DNA from: Lachnospiraceae bacterium
Lineage (GTDB): Bacteria; Bacillota_A; Clostridia; Lachnospirales; Lachnospiraceae
NCBI GenBank assembly: GCA_004556565.1
Contig: SFGN01000015.1
Location: 1-64,000 of the forward strand
DNA length: 64,000 nt
Direction of reading: 5' to 3'
Shown here: positions 1 to 8,367 of the stretch, piece by piece
Layout of the letters: the number at the start of each line of letters is the position of its first letter
Numbering within the stretch: position 1 is the first letter of the stretch
Position numbers and translations under genes: made by a program
The notes under the pieces: model-generated
The model's input: the letters and a program-made list of their open reading frames with translations, nothing else
Database searches by the model: none
Told to the model about the DNA's origin: nothing

Positions 1-126
1 TTTCCTCCTGTTCGTTATAAGTCGTAAGGAAGATATTATACCACATCTGGGACATTTTCATATATGGTATACTAGGACATTATCATAAATGGCTTATAAC
101 AACATTTATACTTGCAGGCTAAATAA

Positions 127-155
127 TTGACAAATTTTTAAATATACTGTAAACT
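127..155 (+). promoter_or_regulatory. Probable leuS promoter
   Basis: A perfect -35 box TTGACA (127-132) is followed after 17 bases by TAAACT (150-155), a 4/6 match to a -10 box. The 140-base leader that follows holds a small hairpin (CCGCC 191-195 with GGCGG 201-205). No T-box antiterminator consensus was seen, although leuS genes in Firmicutes are often T-box controlled. Bases 1-9 read AGGAGGAAA on the minus strand, a ribosome binding site for a gene starting just left of the window, so leuS is probably divergent from a neighbour. Confidence 0.5.
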
Positions 156-298
156 AAATCAGATATAGAATATCAGATAGGAGATGACTCCCGCCGTTAA
201 GGCGGTGAATTTGCAAAACGACATATGATCCGGTACGGACCACACTGCCTGTTCATCCTGTCTTTTTATATTTTCATACTAAGAATGGAGGCTACTTT

Positions 299-2701
299 AT
301 GAGACACGATTTCAAAAAAATAGAACCCAAATGGCAGGCCAGGTGGGAAGAATCTAAAATTTTCAAAGCTATCGACAACTCTGACAAGCCCAAATTCTAT
401 GGTCTGGTGGAATTTCCGTATCCGAGCGGGGCAGGAATGCATGTCGGCCATATCAAGGCTTATTCCAGCATAGAAGTCATTTCCAGGAAACGCCGGATGG
501 AAGGATACAACGTACTCTTTCCGATCGGTTTCGACGCATATGGTCTTCCGACAGAAAACTACGCGATCAAAACCAACACACATCCGCGTATTATTACAGA
601 CAGAAATATTGAAAAATTCTCAAACCAGCTCAAGAAAGTCGGCTTTTCCTTTGACTGGGGCCGTGTAGTTGATACAACGGACGAAGGTTTTTATAAATGG
701 ACACAGTGGATTTTCCTGAAAATGTTTGAAAACGGCCTTGTTTACAGAGATAAGGCCTGGGTAAACTACTGTCCTTCCTGTAAGGTCGTCCTTTCCAATG
801 AAGACAGCCAGGGCGGGAAATGTGACATCTGCCACAGCGATGTCATCCAGAAGTCAAAAGATGTATGGTATCTGCGCATAACAGAATATGCCGATAAGCT
901 CCTTGAAGGACTGGATACAGTAGATTATCCGGACAATATCAAGCAGCAGCAGATTAACTGGATCGGAAAATCAACCGGTGCTTTTGTTGATTTTGCAATC
1001 GACGGCCTTGATGAAAAACTGAAGATTTATACGACCCGACCGGATACCCTGTTTGGCGTAACCTTTATGGTTATTGCCCCTGAGCATCCGCTGATTGATA
1101 AATACCGGGACAGAATCGCCAACATGGATGCAGTTACTTCATACAGAGCTGAATGTAATAAGAAAACCGAATTTGAAAGAACTCAGCTTGTAAAAGATAA
1201 GACCGGTGTCAAGCTTGAGGGAATCGAGGCAATCAACCCGCTCACCGGCAAGAAGATTCCGGTTTTCATTGCCGACTATGTAATGCTTGGCTACGGAACC
1301 GGCGCAATCATGGCTGTTCCTGCACACGACCAGCGTGACTACGATTTTGCCAAAGCATTTAATATTGATATTATCGAAGTTATCAAAGGCGGGAATATTG
1401 AAGAATGTGCTTACACAGGCGACGGAGAAATGATCAATTCCGGATTCCTGAACGGCTACACCAACAAAAAAGATTCCATCGCCCGCGTGATCAAAGAACT
1501 TGAGGAGATGGGTGTCGGAAAGGCCGGCGTTCAATATAAGATGAAAGACTGGGCCTTCAACCGCCAGAGATACTGGGGCGAGCCTATCCCGATCATCCAC
1601 TGTGAACACTGTGGTGACGTTGCCGTTCCTTACGAAGAACTTCCGCTGCGCCTTCCGGATATGGAAGATTTTGAACCAGGACAGGGTGGTGAATCTCCGC
1701 TTGCAAAAGTAGAGTCTTTTGTGAACTGCACCTGCCCGAAATGCGGACGCCCGGCAAAGCGTGAAACTGATACAATGCCTCAGTGGGCCGGTTCTTCCTG
1801 GTATTATCTGCGTTATATCGATCCGCACAATGATGAATGTCTTGCCGATATGGACAAGCTGAATTACTGGATGCCGGTCGACTGGTACAACGGCGGTATG
1901 GAGCATGTTACCCGTCATATGATTTACTCAAGATTCTGGCATCATTTCCTGTATGACCTCGGCGTTGTTAATACACCGGAGCCTTATGCGAAACGTTCCG
2001 CCCAGGGACTGATCCTCGGACCGGACGGTGACAAGATGAGCAAATCCAAAGGAAATGTCATTGACCCTCTGGATATTGTTGATGAATACGGAGCAGATAC
2101 GCTCAGAACTTATGTTATGTTCATGGGTGACTACGAAGTAGCTACCCCGTGGAATGACAGTTCCACAAAGGGATGTAAGAGATTCCTGGAGAGAGTGGCA
2201 GGTTTGACCGATATGCTTTCTGAAGAAGCTGTCCCGGCATCATTTGAGACAAAGCTTCATCAGACGATCAAGAAGGTGTCCCAGGATATCGAAAACATGA
2301 AATTTAACACCGCCATTGCAAGCCTGATGTCTCTTGTAAATGAGATTTATGCAATCGGCCATATTTCAAAAGAAAACCTGGGAATCCTTGTAAGGCTGCT
2401 CTGCCCGTTTGCCCCGCATCTGTGCGAGGAAATCTGGGAAGCACTTGGAAACGAAGGTATGGTTTCTGTTGCGGAATGGCCGAAATATGATGAGGCGAAG
2501 ACGATCGAAGCGACTGTTGAAATCGGTGTACAGGTAAACGGCAAACTAAAAGCTACCATTGTAATCCCGAGAAACGGAGAAAAGGACGAGATCATCGCTC
2601 TTGCAAAATCCGCAGACAAGGTTGCCGCTAATATCAATGGCAAGACGATCGTGAAAGAAATTTACGTTCCGAATAAGATTGTAAATATTGTTGTAAAATA
2701 A
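299..2701 (+). CDS. leuS: Leucine--tRNA ligase
   Basis: Cytoplasmic class I aminoacyl-tRNA synthetase that charges tRNA-Leu with leucine using ATP. The 800-residue length is normal for the bacterial enzyme. The HIGH-type motif HVGH is at residues 48-51 and KMSKS at about 579-583. The CP1 editing domain carries the TTRPDTLFG signature at about residue 245. Two Cys-pair zinc-binding insertions are visible (CPSC...CDIC near 160 and CEHCG...CPKCG near 445-485). The ATG is preceded by AATGGAGG at good spacing and the gene ends at its own terminator, so it is a monocistronic housekeeping gene and a useful phylogenetic anchor for the window. Confidence 0.98.
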   Translation: MRHDFKKIEPKWQARWEESKIFKAIDNSDKPKFYGLVEFPYPSGAGMHVGHIKAYSSIEVISRKRRMEGYNVLFPIGFDAYGLPTENYAIKTNTHPRIITDRNIEKFSNQLKKVGFSFDWGRVVDTTDEGFYKWTQWIFLKMFENGLVYRDKAWVNYCPSCKVVLSNEDSQGGKCDICHSDVIQKSKDVWYLRITEYADKLLEGLDTVDYPDNIKQQQINWIGKSTGAFVDFAIDGLDEKLKIYTTRPDTLFGVTFMVIAPEHPLIDKYRDRIANMDAVTSYRAECNKKTEFERTQLVKDKTGVKLEGIEAINPLTGKKIPVFIADYVMLGYGTGAIMAVPAHDQRDYDFAKAFNIDIIEVIKGGNIEECAYTGDGEMINSGFLNGYTNKKDSIARVIKELEEMGVGKAGVQYKMKDWAFNRQRYWGEPIPIIHCEHCGDVAVPYEELPLRLPDMEDFEPGQGGESPLAKVESFVNCTCPKCGRPAKRETDTMPQWAGSSWYYLRYIDPHNDECLADMDKLNYWMPVDWYNGGMEHVTRHMIYSRFWHHFLYDLGVVNTPEPYAKRSAQGLILGPDGDKMSKSKGNVIDPLDIVDEYGADTLRTYVMFMGDYEVATPWNDSSTKGCKRFLERVAGLTDMLSEEAVPASFETKLHQTIKKVSQDIENMKFNTAIASLMSLVNEIYAIGHISKENLGILVRLLCPFAPHLCEEIWEALGNEGMVSVAEWPKYDEAKTIEATVEIGVQVNGKLKATIVIPRNGEKDEIIALAKSADKVAANINGKTIVKEIYVPNKIVNIVVK

Positions 2702-2719
2702 AGTTTCAGACCATAAAAG

Positions 2720-2757
2720 AGGAAGAACTCACCAACTGCGGGTTCTTCCTTTTTTGC
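2720..2757 (+). terminator. Rho-independent terminator of leuS
   Basis: AGGAAGAAC (2720-2728) pairs with GTTCTTCCT (2742-2750) and is followed by a T-run. It lies 20 bases after the leuS stop codon. Confidence 0.9.
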
Positions 2758-2786
2758 AATATGATATAAATCAGGTATCATTTCAC

Positions 2787-2999
2787 TCAATTTTTCTCTT
2801 TCAGCGGCTTTATCTCCGCTCCCCACACTTCCGTCAAAACTGCCGCCAGCATTTTCCAAAAACGGTTCTGGGGATGCGCGTAATAAAACTGCTGTTCCCT
2901 GGATTTCACGCTTGGCATTGATCCCAGGATGAGAATTTTTGAATCCTGCCGGAAAACCGGCGGGAACTCGTGTGTAATATGAGAATAAACACCTGTCAT
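2787..2999 (-). pseudogene. DNA-deoxyinosine glycosylase, N-terminal fragment
   Basis: The 70-residue product carries the start of the uracil-DNA-glycosylase-like family: ILILGSMPSVKSREQQ followed by HPQNRFWKMLAAV. These are the first active-site strand and the substrate loop of DNA-deoxyinosine glycosylases, enzymes of about 165-180 residues that excise deaminated purines. The reading frame stops after a short unrelated tail (KPLKEKN), so the C-terminal two thirds, including the catalytic C-terminal loop, is missing. It is therefore a remnant rather than a working enzyme. It sits between the leuS terminator and the ABC exporter. Confidence is for the family call; the coordinates cover only the surviving piece. 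Confidence 0.7.
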
Positions 3000-3103
3000 A
3001 CTCTTCTCCTTTACAACTCCCGGACGGAAAACTGCACCGGCATTCCTGATGTATGCTGTTCGGCTGACAACTTCTTTTACATCCGCACCCCGGCCTCAGA
3101 TTT

Positions 3104-4921
3104 TTATATTGCAAACCCGGCATACTGCGTCATATACAGTTCATAATACCTGCCCTTTTGTAACAGCAGCTCCTCATGGCTGCCGCTTTCCACTATTTCA
3201 CCGTGATCCATAACAATAATCCGGTCTGCGTCCTGAATGGTGGAAAGACGGTGGGCAATGATAATACTGGTGCGGTTCTCCATGACAAGATGCATGGCAT
3301 CCTGGATTGCTTTCTCTGTGCGGGTATCCACATTGGAAGTAGCCTCATCCAGAATCAGTATTTTCGGGTCTGCGGCAAATGCGCGGGCAATGGCGAGGAG
3401 CTGACGCTGTCCCTGACTGATATTTTCACCTGAGCCGGTCAGTACCGTATCATACCCCTGCGGAAGCATCTGAATCATATCACTGCACCGGCTCATTTCT
3501 GCCGCCCGCTCCAATTGTACTTCATCCGCATTTTCATTTCCGTACTTTAAATTATCCCTTATCGTCCCTCCAAACAGAACAGTATCCTGCAGGACGATGG
3601 CTATATTATGCCGCAGACTGTCCCTGGAAATATCCTGAATGTTTTCACCGTTAATCAGTATTTCCCCGCTGTCGATATCGTAAAAACGCATCAGCAGATT
3701 CACTACTGTCGTTTTCCCGCATCCTGTAGCACCGACCAGGGCAATTTTTTTACCGGGCGGCACCGTAAGATTAAAATCACGGATGACCGGACTGCCCGGC
3801 ACATAAGAGAACTGCACATTGCGGAATATGACCGCCGCTTCCCCTTGTATTTCCAGCTTCTCACCCGCTTTATCTTCATTTACTTCATCCAACACCGAAA
3901 ATACCCGCTCCGCGCCCGCAACGGCAGTCTGAAGCTGACCGTATATCTGCGCGATTTCATTGATGGGACGGCTGAATTGTTTTGCATATACAATAAAAGC
4001 AGAAATCACTCCTACCGAGATCAATCCATGAACTGAGAAATAGCCGCCAAAGGCTGCAATGATAACAAAACCAATGTTGCTGATACAGTTCATCACCGGT
4101 CCCATCACACCACTGAAAACGTCTGTTTTAATTCCGGCTTTCGTAAGAGCGTCCGAAGTATCACAGAATTCCTCTGTCGTTACATCTTGATGGTTGTAAG
4201 CAACGACCGTGCGATAACCCGATATCATTTCCTCCACCGTACCATTTAACTGCCCCAGAAGCATCTGTCTTCTCCTTGAAAATTTACGCACTTTTGCGGA
4301 AAGGACTTTGGTGCAGACAATTGTCAGAATGATTGTTGCACAGCTAAGTAAGGCAAGCTGCCAGCAATACCATATCATGACGGCTGCCGTACCGGCAATC
4401 GTCAGTATACCGGAGAACAGAGACGGCAGTGACTGGGAAACCGTGGTAGAAATATTCTCCACATCATTTGTCATCCTGCTCATCACATCGCCATGGGAAT
4501 GGGTGTCGAGATAACGGACGGGCAGATCCAAGATTTTCCCGAACAGTTCCTCCCTCATCCGCTTCACGATCCGCTGGCTCAGCCTGGCGCTGAACCATCC
4601 CTGAAGGAGCTGGCTTCCGCTGTATAACAGATAAGCCGCAAGCATCAGAATCAACGTCCTTATGAGACTGCCCGTGCCTGTTCCGGCAATAATGTCAATA
4701 GCTTTACTTTGAATACTGGGTGCATAGACACCGCATAATGTGCCGAAAATCACTGCGGCCAGCATGCAGAACACCATCCCTTTTTCATGGGCAAAATAAG
4801 CTGCGATCCGTTTCACGGCTGCGCCTGCATTTTGTGCATGCTCTACCTCTGTAAATCGTTCCCGCGCTCTCATTCCCGGAATATTTCTCATTTCCAGCTT
4901 TTGCTGTTTATCTGCATCCAT
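3104..4921 (-). CDS. ABC exporter subunit, catalytic half (ABCB type)
   Basis: 605 residues with an N-terminal six-helix membrane domain (about 45-330) and a C-terminal ATPase domain. The Walker A is GATGCGKTT and the Walker B is LILDEATS with the catalytic Glu present. The signature is ISQGQ instead of LSGGQ. The gene overlaps its partner upstream by 14 bases, so the two are translationally coupled and form one heterodimeric exporter of the TM287/288, LmrCD and BmrCD class. In such pairs the variant signature contributes to the non-hydrolysing site, which fits the Asp-for-Glu change in the partner. The start has a strong GGAGGGGG site. Substrate is unknown: drugs, lipids or peptides are all possible. 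Probably in the cytoplasmic membrane. Confidence 0.93.
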   Translation of the reverse strand: MDADKQQKLEMRNIPGMRARERFTEVEHAQNAGAAVKRIAAYFAHEKGMVFCMLAAVIFGTLCGVYAPSIQSKAIDIIAGTGTGSLIRTLILMLAAYLLYSGSQLLQGWFSARLSQRIVKRMREELFGKILDLPVRYLDTHSHGDVMSRMTNDVENISTTVSQSLPSLFSGILTIAGTAAVMIWYCWQLALLSCATIILTIVCTKVLSAKVRKFSRRRQMLLGQLNGTVEEMISGYRTVVAYNHQDVTTEEFCDTSDALTKAGIKTDVFSGVMGPVMNCISNIGFVIIAAFGGYFSVHGLISVGVISAFIVYAKQFSRPINEIAQIYGQLQTAVAGAERVFSVLDEVNEDKAGEKLEIQGEAAVIFRNVQFSYVPGSPVIRDFNLTVPPGKKIALVGATGCGKTTVVNLLMRFYDIDSGEILINGENIQDISRDSLRHNIAIVLQDTVLFGGTIRDNLKYGNENADEVQLERAAEMSRCSDMIQMLPQGYDTVLTGSGENISQGQRQLLAIARAFAADPKILILDEATSNVDTRTEKAIQDAMHLVMENRTSIIIAHRLSTIQDADRIIVMDHGEIVESGSHEELLLQKGRYYELYMTQYAGFAI

Positions 4922-6653
4922 ATTCTTCCCCCTCCTTCCCTATCTGTGACTGATAAATATCCTGATAGACTGCACAGGAGCGAAGCAGTTCCCCGTGAGT
5001 GCCGACAGCCGCTACCCTTCCGTTCTCCAGCACGATAATCCGGTCGGCCCTGCGCCCGGTAGCGATTCTCTGTGCGATGATGATTTTTGTGCAATCGGGA
5101 ACTGTTGTCTGTAAAGCCCGGTAAAGATCTGCTTCGGTTTTCAGGTCGAGCGCACTTGTCGAATCATCAAAAATCAGGATTTCCGCGGCTTTCACGACCG
5201 CTCTTGCAATGGAAAGGCGTTGTTTTTGCCCGCCGGACAAACTCATGCCTCTTTCTGCCACCATTGTTTCATATCCGTCCTGCGTTGAAGATATAAAGTC
5301 ATCTGCCTGTGCCGTGACAGCAGCCGCCCTGATATCTTCCGGGGTGCTATCCAAAGCTCCCCAGGCGATGTTATCTGCAATAGATGTGCTGAATAGTTCA
5401 CTTTTCTGCAGAGCTATGGCAACTTTCTCACGCAGCGCTTTCTGCTGATACTCCCGTACATCGACCCCGTCCACCAGAACCGTTCCGCCGGTAACATCAT
5501 AAAAGCGGGGAATCAGATTCACAAGTGTTGTTTTTCCGCATCCGGTAGCCCCCATGACCGCAACGGTCTCACCCTGATGGATCGTCAGGTTAATATTTTC
5601 CAGTACATTTCGTTCAGTACCGGGATAGGTAAAAGAAACATTGCGAAATTCAATTTCACCTTTCCGTTCCGTCTCCCCTTCAAAAGTGCCGTCCTTTAAC
5701 TCCGGTTCACTGTACAGGATTTCCCGGACACGTTTCCACGAGGCAAGCCCTCTTGAAATATTCTGGAACAGCATGACCAGCATCAGAATCCCATTCAGAA
5801 GCTGGGTCGTATAAGTGATCCCCGCCATAATATTCCCCGGCGTTGCCTGACCGGCACTGACTTCAAAAGAACCCGCCAGCAAAATGAAAGCCACGACTAT
5901 GTACATCAATGCATTAATGACAGGATTCATAAAGGCAAAAATCACAAGCACATGCAGCTGTGTTTTAATCAATTCATCATTTGCCTTTCCAAAACGGAGC
6001 TTTTCATACAGCTCGCGCACACACGCTTTAATGATCCGGATTCCTGACACATCTTCCTGCATAATACTATTTATAGAATCCAGCTGCGCCTGTAATTTAA
6101 AAAATAACGGATTTGCCTTTGCAAGACAAAAGACAAGGCAGCCGACAATGAAAGGAAATGCGCACAGCACAATACATCCGAAGACACGGTTGAGCCGAAA
6201 CATAAAATAAATACTGCCGAACATCAGAAGCGATGTCCGGATCATCCCCCGCACAAACTGGGACACAAAATTCTGAACCTGAGTAATGTCATTTGTCACC
6301 CTTGTCACAAGCGAACCGGTTCCGAACCTGTCAATCTGTGGAAACGAAAATGTCATGATTCTCCGAAAACAGTCCTTCCTGATTTCATTCCCTATACTCT
6401 GCCCCGCCAAATGCACAAATACATTGTTCAGCGATCCACAAAGACCGCCGAATAACACCAGGGCTGTCATCTGTACTCCCAACGTCCATATAATATCCAG
6501 ATTGCCTGTTCCTCCATGGTTCAGCCCCAGGACACCGTCATCCACGATTTTGCTCATGATTCCGGGCTGTATCAGATCCATCAGCACCTCACCGACCATA
6601 AATAAAGCTGCCAATATGGCAAAATGCAGATATCGTTTCATATATTTCCACAT
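4908..6653 (-). CDS. ABC exporter subunit, degenerate-site half (ABCB type)
   Basis: 581 residues: transmembrane domain (about 12-300) followed by an ATPase domain with Walker A GATGCGKTT, a canonical LSGGQ signature and Walker B LIFDDSTSALD. The residue after the Walker B Asp is Asp instead of Glu, the known mark of the degenerate site in heterodimeric exporters. Its canonical LSGGQ would complete the active site formed with the Walker motifs of the 605-residue partner downstream. The cell would therefore have one hydrolysing and one mainly ATP-binding site. It is the first gene of the pair. A possible AAGGAGG site lies somewhat far from the ATG, and a second ATG four codons in is an alternative start. 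Confidence 0.93.
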   Translation of the reverse strand: MWKYMKRYLHFAILAALFMVGEVLMDLIQPGIMSKIVDDGVLGLNHGGTGNLDIIWTLGVQMTALVLFGGLCGSLNNVFVHLAGQSIGNEIRKDCFRRIMTFSFPQIDRFGTGSLVTRVTNDITQVQNFVSQFVRGMIRTSLLMFGSIYFMFRLNRVFGCIVLCAFPFIVGCLVFCLAKANPLFFKLQAQLDSINSIMQEDVSGIRIIKACVRELYEKLRFGKANDELIKTQLHVLVIFAFMNPVINALMYIVVAFILLAGSFEVSAGQATPGNIMAGITYTTQLLNGILMLVMLFQNISRGLASWKRVREILYSEPELKDGTFEGETERKGEIEFRNVSFTYPGTERNVLENINLTIHQGETVAVMGATGCGKTTLVNLIPRFYDVTGGTVLVDGVDVREYQQKALREKVAIALQKSELFSTSIADNIAWGALDSTPEDIRAAAVTAQADDFISSTQDGYETMVAERGMSLSGGQKQRLSIARAVVKAAEILIFDDSTSALDLKTEADLYRALQTTVPDCTKIIIAQRIATGRRADRIIVLENGRVAAVGTHGELLRSCAVYQDIYQSQIGKEGEEYGCR

Positions 6654-6762
6654 AATAGTCTCTATTTTCCTCCTTCCTATAATGTCAAGCCCTAAATCAT
6701 TGATTTTTCAGGCTTTTCTTTAAATATTTACCTCATAAAACAGAGCCAAAGGTGTATGACAG

Positions 6763-7743
6763 TCATTGTATCTTATACTGAACAGCAAAAAGAGGGTGCA
6801 GTTTATAAAGCGTCCCATTGTCTTGCTTTATAAAGGCTATAAATCCTCTGTTAACTATGATGGTGAACCTTCCGTGTCTAATGGTATCGTGTACCAACTT
6901 CCTTCGTTCCACCTGCTCATACACCGAGTGCCCGCTAAGCTTAGCATCATGCCAGATTTGTCTTATTCCATCTTCACCAAGTGCTATCAGATCATCCGGA
7001 AATGGTGCCTGTTTCAGCAGTTCCAGGCTGAATGCACCATCGACTTTTCCCAACGCATCCTTATACTCTGGGAAATATATCTTCATCTCTCTGTGCATCC
7101 GGTTGATTGTCCGAATTCTGTCTTCATTCAGCTGGTCTCTGAACATGGATAACCTGCGAAGCTCCGCATAGAGTTTTTCCGGAAGATATGGCATACCAAA
7201 GTTACCATCCTTGACAAGATTTGCTATCAGTTTCGGATCCTTCCTGTCATCCTTCAGCTGGCTGTTGTCTTCAACCTCCTTTGTCTGCTTCACAGCATAA
7301 GGGTTTACCTGAACAACGCTGATTCCATTTGAAATCATCCATGTAGCAAGGCAGAACCAGTAGTGACCTGTCGGCTCTAAGCCAAGTACTATCTGACTCT
7401 TTTCATGTTTGGCAGCTATCTTTACTGCCCATTCCTTTGCACTCTGGAATCCCTCATAATCATTGTTGAATGGAAATGCTGACTTACTGAGTTCCCTTCC
7501 TCTGGTATCGATTGCTCTCATATAGTGTGTTTCACTGCCTACATCGCATCCTAAGATAAGCATGTCATCACTGATAAAGGAAAGTTTTTCATTTTTATCA
7601 AACTTACCATTGGTTTCCAACTCACGCCAGGTTGAAGCTGTGAGATTTTTCTTGATCATCTCCGCTTTTTTCAAAAGCTCCTGCTGTTCAAAAATATTTG
7701 CTGTTACTACTTGATTTTTCTTCTTTGTGCCTTTAACATTCAT
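6763..7743 (-). pseudogene. IS110-family transposase, C-terminally truncated
   Basis: 326 residues with the N-terminal RuvC-like DEDD domain of IS110 transposases: GCDVGSETHY, then LGLEPTGHYW and NPYAVKQTKE, with DDRKDPKLIANLV following. The second half of the family, with the conserved catalytic Ser region, should extend to about 400-430 residues. It is missing: after residue about 275 the sequence (HGRFTIIVNRGFIAF...) no longer looks like the family. The element is therefore probably inactive, or its end has been replaced by foreign sequence. IS110 elements have no obvious terminal inverted repeats and carry their guide (bridge) RNA in a non-coding end, which here would be the upstream stretch at 7744-8090. 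Confidence 0.8.
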
Positions 7744-7748
7744 TTTAG

Positions 7749-7817
7749 ATACCTCTTGTATTCTTTAGATTTTTACCAACTGGCAGGTCAGTAATAATCT
7801 AAATTTACTTGAGGTAT
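7749..7817 (-). promoter_or_regulatory. Leader hairpin of the IS110 transposase
   Basis: ATACCTC (7749-7755) pairs with GAGGTAT (7811-7817), and the inner arms (TTTAGATT against AATCTAAA) also pair, giving a long imperfect hairpin. The ribosome binding site AGAGGT lies in its 3' arm, immediately before the transposase ATG. In transcripts that start outside the element this would mask translation, a common way for insertion sequences to limit expression. The rest of 7818-8090 holds a small hairpin (GATGTG/CACATC near 7875-7889) and could contain a bridge RNA, but I cannot delimit it. Confidence 0.45.
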
Positions 7818-8099
7818 TTTTTCATGTCAATCTCTTGACCTATTTAAAGTATACAGGAAGCTTTCTTGTATGATGTGATCCACATCAAAATAATTTTAAT
7901 TGCATTATCAAAAGTCCGAATCCATGACACACCTGCATGTCAGTGGATGCCAGACTTTATGGCATGCCTTCCTCTGATTTGAAATATCTGTTGCTATCTG
8001 CCACCCTCTTTCCTAAAAATACGCAAAAAAAGACCAAAACCCGTAGATTCTGATCTTGCCTAATTTAATAGTTACAACTCACATATAATTAATTTTAAG

Positions 8100-8262
8100 G
8101 TAACAGTTCAGCCATAATCGAAAAGGCGTGCGGATCATGCCTGTATGAAAGAGCACGCCGCTTTGATTATGAGCTTAGCACCCGAACATGAGCAAAAATA
8201 GCTGCGAAGCAGCGAGAAAGCACCAGAGGTGCGTTTTGCGAATGGCGCGTGCTAACTGTTAC
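8100..8262. repeat. 163-bp MITE/REP-like element with terminal inverted repeats
   Basis: The ends are GTAACAGTT (8100-8108) and AACTGTTAC (8254-8262), a perfect inverted pair that extends inward as CAGC/GCT with one gap. Inside are nested inverted repeats: ATAATC...GGCGTGC against GCACGCC...GATTAT, TTAGCAC against GTGCTAA, and small hairpins GCTGCgaaGCAGC and GCACCagaGGTGC. A partial second copy lies at about 8282-8362 (TTAACAGTT, then CAGCCATGATCGAAA...GCGGATCAT). No ORF spans it. It resembles a non-autonomous mobile element or a structured intergenic repeat. It fills most of the gene-free stretch between the transposase and the GH20 gene. Confidence 0.6.
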
Positions 8263-8367
8263 ATTTTATGTTAAACAAAGATTAACAGTTTTTTTAAATA
8301 ATGTCAATATTTTTTGTGCAGCAGCCCAGCCATGATCGAAATAGTGAGCGGATCATACCTTCATAAT

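Noticed and set aside
1..298. T-box riboswitch before leuS
   Set aside because: No specifier loop or AGGGTGGNACCGCG-type antiterminator could be found; only a small 5-bp hairpin is present.
1139..1918. 259-residue frame on the minus strand inside leuS
   Set aside because: Antisense of a strongly conserved gene; no domain and no ribosome binding site.
2662..3123. 153-residue minus-strand frame overlapping the glycosylase fragment
   Set aside because: Cys/Pro-rich nonsense sequence out of frame with the recognisable glycosylase motif.
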